Assembly (NCBI RefSeq): GCF_001306175.1 | Contig: NZ_LGKN01000003.1 | Coordinates: forward strand, 1,044,230-1,108,229 | Origin: Ardenticatena maritima | GTDB taxonomy: Bacteria; Chloroflexota; Anaerolineae; Ardenticatenales; Ardenticatenaceae | Direction: 5' to 3' | DNA: 64,000 bases | Shown: positions 43,374 through 52,192 of the stretch, piece by piece | How the letters are laid out: each line of letters starts with the position of its first letter | Numbering within the stretch: the first letter of the stretch is position 1 | Notes under the pieces: generated by a model | Seen by the model: the letters and a program-made list of their open reading frames with translations, nothing else | What the model was told of the DNA's origin: nothing | The model's database searches: none | Translations under genes and position numbers: made by a program

Positions 43374-44606
43374 TCAAAAATTTGAGAGATGCGTTTTGGG
43401 CGAGAAAGCCTGCAACCAGTGCCCCATCTTCTGCCGTTTGGTGCGCAAGTACCGCTCGTTTTCCGCGTTGGGGGTAATCTCCAGGGGCACCCGTTCGGCG
43501 ACCGTCAAGCCGTAGTGTTCCAGGGCGGCCACTTTTTGGGGGTTGTTGGTGAGCAAGCGCACCTGGCGCACGCCCAAATCGTCAAGCATGTAAGCCGCCA
43601 TCCAATACTCGCGGGCGTCTGGTGGAAACCCCAGCCGCTCGTTGGCTTCCACGGTGTCCAGCCCTTCGTCTTGCAGGGCGTAGGCGCGCAATTTGTTGCA
43701 CAAGCCAATGCCGCGCCCTTCTTGCCGCAAGTAGAGAATCACGCCGCGTCCCTCGGCGGCCACGGCGCGCATGGCGCGGTCTAACTGCTCGCCACAATCG
43801 CACCGCAGCGAGCCAAACACGTCGCCGGTGAGACATTCGGAGTGCAAGCGCGTGAGGACGGGCGCGCCATCGGTCACATTGCCCAGCACCAGCGCCAAAT
43901 GGGGTTGTCCCCCTTCGCGCGGTTGGTAGGCAAAAATGCGGAAGGTGGCGTAGGGGGTGGGCAAACGTGCGCCGGCCACCCGCTGCAAGGGGGGTTCATG
44001 CTGACGACGATATTCGATGAGGTCGCGGATGGTGACGATGAGCAAACCATGTTCGGCGGCAAAGCGTTCCAGGTCGTCGCGGCGCGCCATGGTGCCGTCG
44101 GGGTTCATGATTTCGCAAATCACCCCGCCCGGCGTCAACCCAGCCAGGCGCGTCAGGTCTACGGCGGCTTCGGTATGCCCTGGGCGTTCAAACACGCCGC
44201 CGGGACGCGCCCGCAAGGGGAAGACGTGGCCGGGACGCGCCAGGTCGCCCGGACGGGTGTTGGGGTCCACCAAGAGGCGAATGGTGTGGGCACGGTCGGC
44301 GGCTGAAATGCCCGTGGTGATGCCATAGCGGGCGTCCACCGCTACCGTGAACGATGTTTCCATGGGCGATGTGTTTTCGCCGCTGACCATGGGGGGGAGT
44401 TGCAAGGCGTCCACACGCTCAGGCGGCAACGCCACGCAAATCAAGCCGCGGGCATGCGTTGCCATGAAATTGACGGCTTCGGGGGTGATTTTTTCGGCGG
44501 CCATCACCAGGTCGCCTTCGTTTTCGCGGTCTTCATCGTCTACCACAATGATCATTTTGCCATTGCGCAGCGCGTCAAGCGCTTGCTCGATTGATGCGAA
44601 TGCCAT
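43374..44606 (-). CDS. ribBA: Bifunctional DHBP synthase / GTP cyclohydrolase II
   Basis: 410 aa. The N-terminal 3,4-dihydroxy-2-butanone 4-phosphate synthase domain (about 1-205) has [18 protein letters not shown] and [11 protein letters not shown]. The C-terminal GTP cyclohydrolase II domain (about 206-410) has the zinc ligands in [17 protein letters not shown] and the motif [10 protein letters not shown]. Both active sites look intact. It supplies the two precursors of lumazine. The operon order ribD-ribE-ribBA-ribH is canonical. Confidence 0.95.
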   Translation of the reverse strand: MAFASIEQALDALRNGKMIIVVDDEDRENEGDLVMAAEKITPEAVNFMATHARGLICVALPPERVDALQLPPMVSGENTSPMETSFTVAVDARYGITTGISAADRAHTIRLLVDPNTRPGDLARPGHVFPLRARPGGVFERPGHTEAAVDLTRLAGLTPGGVICEIMNPDGTMARRDDLERFAAEHGLLIVTIRDLIEYRRQHEPPLQRVAGARLPTPYATFRIFAYQPREGGQPHLALVLGNVTDGAPVLTRLHSECLTGDVFGSLRCDCGEQLDRAMRAVAAEGRGVILYLRQEGRGIGLCNKLRAYALQDEGLDTVEANERLGFPPDAREYWMAAYMLDDLGVRQVRLLTNNPQKVAALEHYGLTVAERVPLEITPNAENERYLRTKRQKMGHWLQAFSPKTHLSNF

Positions 44607-44632
44607 AGGAATGCCTCCTGAAACTGGTTGGT

Positions 44633-45235
44633 TTAGGGTTGTGTCATGTACTGTTTCACAATGTTGGCGACATACTTGCCCAGAATGTCGGCTTCGAGAT
44701 TGACGCGCGTCCCTTCGCGATACTCGCCAGCAATGGTATGGGCGAGGGTGTGGGGAATAAACGCCACACTAAACCCATCATCCAAACGTTCGACAACGGT
44801 CAGGCTGACGCCATCCACCGCGATAAACCCTTTGGGGACGATGTGCGGAAGCACGTTTTCGGGAGCGCTGAACAGCACCACGCGCGAATCCCCTTCGGTG
44901 CGGATATGGCGCACCTCGCCTGTTCCATCCACATGCCCTTGCACAAAATGCCCGCCCATGCGCGAGTGCGGCGTCAGGCTGCGTTCCAAATTGACGCCGC
45001 TTCCTACGACCAAATCGCCCAGGTTGGTGCGCCGCAATGTTTCAGGCACCATCTCGACGGTGAAAGTAGTCGGGGTCAGCGCCGTCACAGTAAGGCACGT
45101 GCCATTGATGGCGATGCTATCGCCAATTCGGGTGCCTTCAAGCACGGTCTGCGCCTGAACTGTGAGCACCGAGCGCCCTTCGTGATGCTCAATAGCCACA
45201 ACACGCCCGACTTCTTCAACAATGCCAGTAAACAT
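44633..45235 (-). CDS. ribE: Riboflavin synthase alpha chain
   Basis: 200 aa, dismutates two lumazine molecules to riboflavin. It begins with the diagnostic [10 protein letters not shown] and is an internal duplication of two lumazine-binding barrels ([12 protein letters not shown] in the first, [12 protein letters not shown] in the second, each with [17 protein letters not shown] contacts). ATG 45235 with AGGAGG upstream was chosen; longer in-frame starts overlap ribD. Confidence 0.95.
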   Translation of the reverse strand: MFTGIVEEVGRVVAIEHHEGRSVLTVQAQTVLEGTRIGDSIAINGTCLTVTALTPTTFTVEMVPETLRRTNLGDLVVGSGVNLERSLTPHSRMGGHFVQGHVDGTGEVRHIRTEGDSRVVLFSAPENVLPHIVPKGFIAVDGVSLTVVERLDDGFSVAFIPHTLAHTIAGEYREGTRVNLEADILGKYVANIVKQYMTQP

Positions 45236-45248
45236 GTCGCCTCCTTGG

Positions 45249-46379
45249 TTATTCGTTCTCGGCGTGGGGGTGCCGAACACGTCCACGCACCAAAATATCG
45301 TCTCCCAAGCGCTCTACGCGCAGGTCATCCAAACGCCAGGCGTCGGCTACGCGCGCAACGCCATGCCCGCCAACCGGTTGGGGGGCGTGCTCGCCGCCAA
45401 TCACCATTGGCGCGATAAACGCCACGACTTCATCCACCAAACCGGCGTCAAAGAAACTGCCCAGCACCGTCCCCCCGCCTTCCACAAGCAATGACGTTAT
45501 CTCACACTTGCCGAGTTCATCCAGCAAAGCGGGCAACGCCACACGCCCATGCACCGACGGACAAACCAGCACATCTACGCCCTGGGCTTCAAGCGCCGCG
45601 CGGTGCGACGCCGGCATGGCGGAAGTGGTTGCCACAAGCGTGCGGCCGGGCAACGTGGGCTGAAACACCTCCGCATCCAGCGGCGCGCGTCCACGGCTGT
45701 CGAGCACGATACGCACAGGGTGGCGCACATCCGTCGCGTTGGGCAAACGTGTGGTCAAACGGGGGTTGTCCGCCAAGACGGTTTGCACGCCCACCAAAAT
45801 CGCATCCACTTCGTTGCGCAGGTGGTGCGCGTAGATTCGCGAAGTTTCCCCCGAAATCCAACGCGCATCCCCCGTGTGGGCGGCTATTTTGCCGTCCAGG
45901 CTCATCGCGAATTTGGCAATCACCAGGGGGCGGCCAGTCGTCACCCATTTGATGAACGCCGCGTTGAGCGCGCGGGCTTCATCTTCGCACAGCCCCACAG
46001 TTGTGCGAATACCGGCGGCTTCCAACGCGGCACGCCCTTTCCCCGCCACACGTGGGTTGGGGTCCAGCATCGCCATGTGGACTTCGGCGACGCCGGCTGC
46101 AATCAGCGCGTTGGTGCAGGGCGGCGTCCGGCCATAATGGCAACACGGCTCCAAAGTGACGTAGAGCGTCGCCCCGCGGGCTTCTTCACCAGCCGCCCGC
46201 AACGCTTCGATTTCAGCGTGCGGTTCCCCGGCACGGCGGTGATAGCCCTCGCCCACAATGCGCCCATCTTTCACAAGCACCGCCCCCACCATGGGGTTCG
46301 GGCTGGTGCGCCCGCGGGCTTGCTCGGCAAGCGCCAGCGCACGGCGCATGAATGGTTCAGACGGCTGTTGTGCATGCAT
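45249..46379 (-). CDS. ribD: Bifunctional riboflavin deaminase/reductase
   Basis: 376 aa. The N-terminal cytidine-deaminase-like domain (about 1-145) has GEPHAEIEAL and TLYVTLEPCCHYGRTPPC, binding zinc. The C-terminal reductase domain (from about 150) starts RPLVIAKFAMSLDGKIA and has LLVEGGGTVLGSFF for NADPH binding. First gene behind the FMN riboswitch. AAGGAGC stands before ATG 46379. Confidence 0.94.
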   Translation of the reverse strand: MHAQQPSEPFMRRALALAEQARGRTSPNPMVGAVLVKDGRIVGEGYHRRAGEPHAEIEALRAAGEEARGATLYVTLEPCCHYGRTPPCTNALIAAGVAEVHMAMLDPNPRVAGKGRAALEAAGIRTTVGLCEDEARALNAAFIKWVTTGRPLVIAKFAMSLDGKIAAHTGDARWISGETSRIYAHHLRNEVDAILVGVQTVLADNPRLTTRLPNATDVRHPVRIVLDSRGRAPLDAEVFQPTLPGRTLVATTSAMPASHRAALEAQGVDVLVCPSVHGRVALPALLDELGKCEITSLLVEGGGTVLGSFFDAGLVDEVVAFIAPMVIGGEHAPQPVGGHGVARVADAWRLDDLRVERLGDDILVRGRVRHPHAENE

Positions 46380-46392
46380 AGTTGCTCCTTAT

Positions 46393-46431
46393 GCAAAAAC
46401 CCGCGCTCACCTTCGGAGTGCGGGTTTTATG
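46393..46431 (-). terminator. Riboswitch-controlled terminator upstream of ribD
   Basis: Minus-strand arms AAACCCGCACTC and GAGCGCGGGTTT (46397-46427, one mismatch) followed by five U residues (A run 46395-46399). Its loop side contains CCGAAGGTG (46408-46416), which is fully complementary to CACCTTCGG at the 5' base of the riboswitch (46706-46714), a likely antiterminator pairing. Confidence 0.8.
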
Positions 46432-46560
46432 TCAACATAAAAACAGGTGCGTCGCGGCATGCGTTCGGCCTTGGTTGGAAAGGAAAGGCCAAACAACCAT
46501 TCATGCAGGAATGGCTGAACGCACGCCCATTCAGCAGGCATAATGCGCCTGCCGCGCCGC

Positions 46561-46714
46561 CACCTTCTCCCATCCGGACTATACCGTCGGCTCCGGCCTC
46601 TCACCGGATCCACCGCTTGCGCGGGTCGCGGGCTCGTTCGGTCGCCGCCGAACATACCGCCGGTCGGGAATTGCCATGCACATCTGTGTGCAGGCTCACC
46701 CTGCCCCGAAGGTG
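46561..46714 (-). promoter_or_regulatory. FMN riboswitch (RFN element)
   Basis: The minus strand shows the conserved RFN blocks in order: GGGGCAGGGTGA, AATTCCCGACCGGCGGT, AGCCCGCG, GATCCGGTGAGA, and AGCCGACGGTATAGTCC just before GGATGGGAGAAGG. Helix P1 is CACCTTC (46708-46714) with GAAGGTG (46561-46567). FMN binding would stabilise P1 and free the downstream terminator, turning ribD-E-BA-H off. Confidence 0.95.
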
Positions 46715-46763
46715 CGGTGCTGTGGGCTTCACAACACCGGTATGCGATTGTCTTGTCAGGTAT

Positions 46764-46791
46764 GTTGTAGCCGCGATTGGCAGGGTGTCAA
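46764..46791 (-). promoter_or_regulatory. Promoter of the riboflavin operon
   Basis: Minus strand TTGACA (46786-46791), a 16-bp spacer and TACAAC (46764-46769). Transcription would begin near 46757, about 43 nt before the riboswitch P1 strand. Confidence 0.65.
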
Positions 46792-46805
46792 GGAAACTGT
46801 GCGTC

Positions 46806-48626
46806 TTAGGGCGAGGATTGATTTTCAAGCGCGTTGAGTTTGTCTTGGAGCGCGCGGTTGTCGGGGTCGCGTTCAAGCGCGGCCTGATAGGCGGCACGCG
46901 CCTCGTCAATACGCGCCAACGCTCGCAAAATATCCCCCTTGACGTTGAAGGCATACGCCTGGTTGGGGTTGAGCGCAATGGCGGCATCGAGGCGTGCAAG
47001 GGCGGCATCACTTTGCCCCAAAGCATGCAGGGCTTGGGCTTCGCCCACGATTGCCCAGTAGTGTTCGGGGTTGAGCGCCAACGCCGCACGATAAGCAGCC
47101 AGCGCGGCTTCGTAGTCGCGCAATTGCCGCAAGACGTTGCCGCGTTGCACGTGTGTTTCAGCCTCAAGATTGGGGCGGTCCCCCCACTCACGCCATTCAA
47201 GCGCGCGGTCGTAGGCTTGGAGCGCGCGTTCGGGGTCGCGCAAGCGCGTGCGGTAGAGGTTCCCCAATTCGTAGAGGATGACGCTGCGCGGCATTGCGCC
47301 CAACGGCAGGTTGGGCGTCTGTTCAAGCAGGTTGGCCGCCGTTTCGAGGTTGCCCAACTCAATTTCCATACGGGCGGCGTTGTAGATGTGGTCGCGCACG
47401 TCAGGCGCACGTTGGGCGGCTTCACGGTAGAAGGCGGCTGCCGCCGCCCACATCTTCTCCGCAGCGTAGGCGTCCGCCATGATGGAGTAGCCGTGCGGCT
47501 GCGTGGGGTCAAGGGCGATGATACGCGCCGCCCACCGGCGGGCGTCGGCGGGGTCTTGCAGGCGGGTCAACGATTCCAACGCCCGCTGAACAAGGTAATC
47601 GGGGGTAAACCCAGCCGCCAACCAGACCGCACGCATCTGGGCACGCGGCGCCTGTTGTGCATAGCGTGCCGCACGGGGTGTTGTCAGCACCAAATCGCCC
47701 CACCCGTACCAATCGCCCTGCGTATTCCCACTTGGTCCGGGTCCACTGACGAGCACCACCGTGACCGTCTGTCCCACCCAGGGTGAAAGGTCTGCAACGC
47801 CCCAAACCCAGCCGCGGCGGGCGGTTTCCCCGTCAACGGTGCGTTCGTACACCATCGTCGCGCCATCAGGCGTTTCCACCCACACCTGGAAGGTTGCGCC
47901 GTCCGTGCCGTAGTCTCTGGCTTCGGGCGCCAATCCATGCTGAAACAGCAGGGCGGGCGTTTGCGTGGGGATGGTCAATTCGGCGCGCACCTTGACAGGG
48001 GGATGCGTGAAGAGGACGGGAGCGCTTTCGGGCAAAGCACCAGCCACATGTGCCGGCGGCAATGCCCATTCTGTACGCCCCACGTAGCATGTGCGCAGAT
48101 CGTTCCCCTGGCAGAAAGGCGTATCGAGCGGCGCGGCTGGTGCTTCAACTGTTCCCGCTGCAAAGTGCGCCAACATGGCTTCGCGCGGGGCGCGTTCCAC
48201 CGCCAACGCCATCTGCTCATACATCAGGCCCTCTTCCCAAGGGAGCAACGGGTTGCGCGGTTCGCGTTGGGCGGCTTGCGCCAACGATTCGGCGGCGTGT
48301 CTCCAATCATGCTGCGCAGCGTAGAGATGCCCAGCGAGCCGATACGCATGAAAATGGTCGGGTCGCCAGCGCATGGCGGCAGCAAGGTGCGCCAGGGCGG
48401 TGCGAAGCGTTGCTTCATCGGCATCGGCGGCGAGCATGGGGAGTGAATCCGAAAGACGGGGCTCAGGCCACACCAGCGCTCTATCCAGCGCGTAGCCGGC
48501 GCGTTCGATGTTGTACGCCCAAAGGAGCCAGGCAGGCGCACCCGCTCGCCAGAGGGCGAAAAGCAAAATCAAACTTCCAAGCAAACCAACAACCAGATTC
48601 CAGCGTGTGCGAAGCGTTTGGCGCAT
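46806..48626 (-). CDS. Membrane-anchored TPR protein
   Basis: 606 aa with one N-terminal hydrophobic segment (about 9-30) and otherwise soluble, probably facing outward. Two TPR blocks are visible: residues about 85-130 (HAYRLAGHLYAAQHDWRHAAESLAQAAQ) and about 355-600, with repeated 34-residue units such as YAFNVKGDILRALARIDEARAAYQAALERDPDN. A beta-rich insert between them (about 170-320, with FQVWVETPDGATMVYER) resembles a carbohydrate-binding jelly roll, though this is only an impression. Function unknown; perhaps a scaffold for surface assembly, as it faces two GT-C-type genes divergently. Confidence 0.7.
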   Translation of the reverse strand: MRQTLRTRWNLVVGLLGSLILLFALWRAGAPAWLLWAYNIERAGYALDRALVWPEPRLSDSLPMLAADADEATLRTALAHLAAAMRWRPDHFHAYRLAGHLYAAQHDWRHAAESLAQAAQREPRNPLLPWEEGLMYEQMALAVERAPREAMLAHFAAGTVEAPAAPLDTPFCQGNDLRTCYVGRTEWALPPAHVAGALPESAPVLFTHPPVKVRAELTIPTQTPALLFQHGLAPEARDYGTDGATFQVWVETPDGATMVYERTVDGETARRGWVWGVADLSPWVGQTVTVVLVSGPGPSGNTQGDWYGWGDLVLTTPRAARYAQQAPRAQMRAVWLAAGFTPDYLVQRALESLTRLQDPADARRWAARIIALDPTQPHGYSIMADAYAAEKMWAAAAAFYREAAQRAPDVRDHIYNAARMEIELGNLETAANLLEQTPNLPLGAMPRSVILYELGNLYRTRLRDPERALQAYDRALEWREWGDRPNLEAETHVQRGNVLRQLRDYEAALAAYRAALALNPEHYWAIVGEAQALHALGQSDAALARLDAAIALNPNQAYAFNVKGDILRALARIDEARAAYQAALERDPDNRALQDKLNALENQSSP

Positions 48627-48731
48627 AAATCAAAATATCCGCATCGTTTTATGAAAAGGGGTCAGGCAAGGCACCATAATCAGCGTCGCCTTCTTGTCAA
48701 ACGGCTCTGCATGATATGCTTCCCCAAGTGC

Positions 48732-48760
48732 TTGTCGCTCGCAAGGGCATCTCGTATAAT
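48732..48760 (+). promoter_or_regulatory. Promoter of the surface-glycan gene group
   Basis: TTGTCG (48732-48737), a 17-bp spacer and a perfect TATAAT (48755-48760). It gives a leader of about 30 nt before 48799. Confidence 0.7.
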
Positions 48761-48798
48761 GCGTACTGCTTCACCCCAACCCGAGTACGGAAGTTGTT

Positions 48799-50724
48799 AT
48801 GTCAACTTTACTGAAACGTTTTGAGCACTCTTTGCTGGTATGGCTGACGCCGCTCACGCTCTGCGTGGGTGTTTTGTTTTTGTTTCTGATCCCCCCCTGG
48901 CAACATTACGACGAGCCAACTCATTTTGAATATGCGTGGCTGATTGCCAATCGCCCGGATAAGCTGGCAGACCAGGCGGTTGATAGCACCATGCGCCGCG
49001 AAACAGCCGCTTCGATGGTGGTGCATGATTTTTACACACCCCTTTTGCAACCGCCAAATTTGCTCAGCGACGCCAACCCCCTCTCAATCGGCATTCTTGA
49101 ATTGCACCATCCGCCGCTTTACTACCGCATTGTGGCGCTACCATTGCGCTTGGTGCGCCATTTGGATGTTGTTTCACAACTCCGTGTAGCGCGCCTTGTG
49201 TCATTGTTGATGTTCGTGGGAACGGTACTGGCGAGCGCCGCTTTTATCCGCTTGCTTACGCCCGAGCATCATCCGCTACGCTGGCTAGTACCGGTGGGTG
49301 TTTTGCTGACGCCGCCATTCCCCGACATTATGACGGCTGTCAACAATGATGTGGGCGCGATTTTTGTGTTGACGCTTTTCATATGGGCAACATCAGCTTT
49401 CTTTACTGAGCAAGTGAAAGTGTGGCATATCGTGGCAGCAATTGCGTTTGCCGCTGCCGCTTTCTACACAAAAAGCACCGCGTTCGTTGCGCTGCCATTT
49501 CTCCTGCTGGCAAGCGTGATGGCATGGTGGGGGCGGCGCGGCTGGCGCTGGCGATGGTTGGCGTTGTTGGTGGGTATAGCAGGTATAGCAACCGCCGCCC
49601 TTGTATTCACCACGGGTGATGCGGCACACTGGCACCGCTTGCGCTACACCATTCCGAACCAGAGTACCCCAGGCCTGCGCGATACCACCGTCAACGCTCC
49701 GCTGGGCTCAGCGGCTTTGCGGATTGACCTGAAGCCGGGCGCGCAGGTTTCCCTGCTCAACCCCATCGTTTCCGAAGAGCGCATTCAGGCACTTCGGGGA
49801 CGCACCGTCACCATTGGCGCTTTCATGTGGGCCAGTGAGCCGGCACGTGTGAAGATGCCAACACTGGCGTGGAGCCCGGCCGGTTCGATTCAATTGCATA
49901 CGCTCCCAGCCGAGGCTGTAGATGTTTCTACAGAACCCCGTTTCTACGCCTGGACGACCACAGTGCCCGAAGAAGCCGCGCGTTTGCATTATGTCATCCA
50001 GCAATCCGGCGCTCGCAATACACCACCGTTGACGCTCTGGCTCGATGGTATGGTGCTGGTAGAAGGGCAATTCCCGAGCACAATCACGCCACAGTTTCTG
50101 GATGAGACGGCGCAGCGTGGCGTATGGGGCGACGCCTCTTTTGAAAACCTCATTCGCAACGGTTCCGCCGAAGCTGCATGGCCGCGCTTGCGTCCGGCAA
50201 TTGAAGAGTGGCTGACAGCACGGCGGTACTATCCGGGAACAGCATTGGGGATGCTGTTCGATGTGCGCACGAGCAGCACACTGATCATCACCCAGGTTCT
50301 TCCCTTCCTCTTGCATGCTTACATGGGGCGTTTTGCGTGGGGGCATATCACCATTGAAGGCACACTGTGGCGCTGGCTCATCTTCGCCTGGTTTGGGCTG
50401 AGCAGTCTCAGCGGGATATGGTGGTGGATTCGTCAACCCAATACCCTGCGCAAAGCCGTTCTTTTGTATGCGGGGCTGGTTGGCGCCGGCATTTGGGGGA
50501 TCGCTCTTGTATGGCCACTGCAATACCAATTCCTTGGTGTGTTCTCAATGCCCGCACCGCGCTACGTCTATCCAGCCATCACAATCTCAACACTCCTTCT
50601 GACAGGCAGTTGGGCGTGGTGGCTCCATTCGCAACGCCCCATTCATCGGTGGTGGTTGGTGCCACTTTTGCTCTATGGGACCTTTTTCATACTTGGTATT
50701 CATTCGCTCATTTCGTATTATTAG
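48799..50724 (+). CDS. Polytopic GT-C-like membrane protein with extracytoplasmic domain
   Basis: 641 aa. The first helix is followed by the acidic loop YDEPTHFEYAWLI (Asp38-Glu39), the position of the catalytic DD/DE motif in GT-C transferases and DUF2142-type proteins. About eight helices lie in residues 10-275, then a hydrophilic region (about 280-490) with a jelly-roll look (RGRTVTIGAFMWAS, RFYAWTTTVPEEA, LWLDGMVLVEG), then four more helices. This suggests transfer of sugars outside the membrane. No Shine-Dalgarno close to consensus is seen. It leads a three-gene group with the next two genes. The substrate is unknown. Confidence 0.65.
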   Translation: MSTLLKRFEHSLLVWLTPLTLCVGVLFLFLIPPWQHYDEPTHFEYAWLIANRPDKLADQAVDSTMRRETAASMVVHDFYTPLLQPPNLLSDANPLSIGILELHHPPLYYRIVALPLRLVRHLDVVSQLRVARLVSLLMFVGTVLASAAFIRLLTPEHHPLRWLVPVGVLLTPPFPDIMTAVNNDVGAIFVLTLFIWATSAFFTEQVKVWHIVAAIAFAAAAFYTKSTAFVALPFLLLASVMAWWGRRGWRWRWLALLVGIAGIATAALVFTTGDAAHWHRLRYTIPNQSTPGLRDTTVNAPLGSAALRIDLKPGAQVSLLNPIVSEERIQALRGRTVTIGAFMWASEPARVKMPTLAWSPAGSIQLHTLPAEAVDVSTEPRFYAWTTTVPEEAARLHYVIQQSGARNTPPLTLWLDGMVLVEGQFPSTITPQFLDETAQRGVWGDASFENLIRNGSAEAAWPRLRPAIEEWLTARRYYPGTALGMLFDVRTSSTLIITQVLPFLLHAYMGRFAWGHITIEGTLWRWLIFAWFGLSSLSGIWWWIRQPNTLRKAVLLYAGLVGAGIWGIALVWPLQYQFLGVFSMPAPRYVYPAITISTLLLTGSWAWWLHSQRPIHRWWLVPLLLYGTFFILGIHSLISYY

Positions 50725-50765
50725 GAACAAGGTTCTATCGCTCATTCTAAAGGAGAATAAACATC

Positions 50766-52187
50766 ATGCGTCGTATATTTTTTTTATTATTTAGCATATT
50801 GACCATTCTTGTCATGGGGACCTTTTCGCGCTTCTCGCATGCCACATCAATACCAACTACACAATTCTTGCCCGCCGTTATGCACAAGTGGCCACCGCCT
50901 GCCGGCATTTGGGGAGCCGAAATTACTCGTAATGGCGCCACTCCGCAGGTGCTGGCATATGCCCAAGACGCCCACATCCAACGCATGCGCTACAACAACA
51001 TGCGCTGGGACCGTATCGAACCCACTCAGGGCACCTATGACGAAACGTATCTTGCGCAGATTGACGCTGATTTGGCAAACCTGGCTGCTGTTCCGGGCAT
51101 GCAAACGACCGTTGTGCTTTTCGGCACCCCCCTCTGGGCACAAGCCCAGCCCTATTCCTACTGTGGCCCTATTCGCGATGAGTCTTTGGATGAATTTGCC
51201 AGCTTTGTGACTGATATGGTCAATCGGTATAAAAACGCGCCTTATTTCATCAACAGTTGGGAAATTTGGAACGAACCCGATGCCCCGACGAATGTTGATC
51301 CATCAAGCCAATACGTTGAGTGGGGCTGTTTTGGGGATTTCACCAAAACAGAACCCTACTTCGGGGCTGAACGGTATGTCAAAGTCCTCAAAACAGCCTA
51401 CACCGCCATCAAAGCCGCCGACCCAGACGCCGAAGTCGTTCTCGGAGGGCTTCTGCTTGGCTGCAATCCCATACACAATTTACCTCCTAACGACCCATGG
51501 TGCCCAGAAGCCGGTACGTTTTTCGAGGGGATTCTGGCATATGGGGGTGGTCAATACTTCGATACGCTTGCTTATCATTCCTACACAGCCTGGAACGGAA
51601 TTTCCACCGATTGGGACCTCAATCATGCAGTATGGCAATCGTTTGGTGGCGCGACATTGGGGAAATTGGCCTTTTTGCAGGACATCATGAGCACGTATGG
51701 AATCAGCGGTAAACGTATCATCATGAATGAAGGCGCCTTGCTATGCAACGAAGCTCAAACCAATTGTCTCACGGAAGAACGCGAACAAGCGCAAGCCGTC
51801 TATGCTGTTCGGCTTTACACACGCGCATGGGCACACGATATTGATGCTGTGTACTGGTACACTCTCAACGGTGCTGGCTGGCGCTACGGCGGGCTTTTGC
51901 CGGGAAACACCCCCACGCTGGCATATAGAGCCATCCAGCAGATGAGCCAACAACTCTATGGCGGGACATTCATCGCGGATATCTCATCGCCTCCCGTTGA
52001 AGGCTATCGCTTCAAAGCGGCGAATGGCGCTTTGGTGGACATTGTATGGCGCACAGAAGAAGGGACGCCAGTTACATGGGTACTGCCACCGAATACAACC
52101 AACGTGCTTGACATGTTCGGTGAACCACTTCCATACACAGGCAACACGATTGACATCGCATTTGCGCCACTCTATATCATCCATTAG
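50766..52187 (+). CDS. Secreted clan-A glycoside hydrolase (GH39/GH5-like)
   Basis: 473 aa. A signal peptide (residues 1-26, FFLLFSILTILVMGTF) is followed by a TIM barrel. The probable acid/base Glu170 is in WEIWNEPD and the nucleophile Glu322 in IIMNEGALL, the spacing expected in clan A. DTLAYHSYTAW and AVYWYTLNG fit strands 6 and 8. A C-terminal small beta domain follows (about 400-473). The polysaccharide target is unknown. AAAGGAG precedes the ATG. The base run TTTTTTTTATTATTTAG near its start is AT-rich compared with neighbours. Sits between two GT-C-like genes. Confidence 0.78.
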   Translation: MRRIFFLLFSILTILVMGTFSRFSHATSIPTTQFLPAVMHKWPPPAGIWGAEITRNGATPQVLAYAQDAHIQRMRYNNMRWDRIEPTQGTYDETYLAQIDADLANLAAVPGMQTTVVLFGTPLWAQAQPYSYCGPIRDESLDEFASFVTDMVNRYKNAPYFINSWEIWNEPDAPTNVDPSSQYVEWGCFGDFTKTEPYFGAERYVKVLKTAYTAIKAADPDAEVVLGGLLLGCNPIHNLPPNDPWCPEAGTFFEGILAYGGGQYFDTLAYHSYTAWNGISTDWDLNHAVWQSFGGATLGKLAFLQDIMSTYGISGKRIIMNEGALLCNEAQTNCLTEEREQAQAVYAVRLYTRAWAHDIDAVYWYTLNGAGWRYGGLLPGNTPTLAYRAIQQMSQQLYGGTFIADISSPPVEGYRFKAANGALVDIVWRTEEGTPVTWVLPPNTTNVLDMFGEPLPYTGNTIDIAFAPLYIIH

Positions 52188-52192
52188 CAAGC

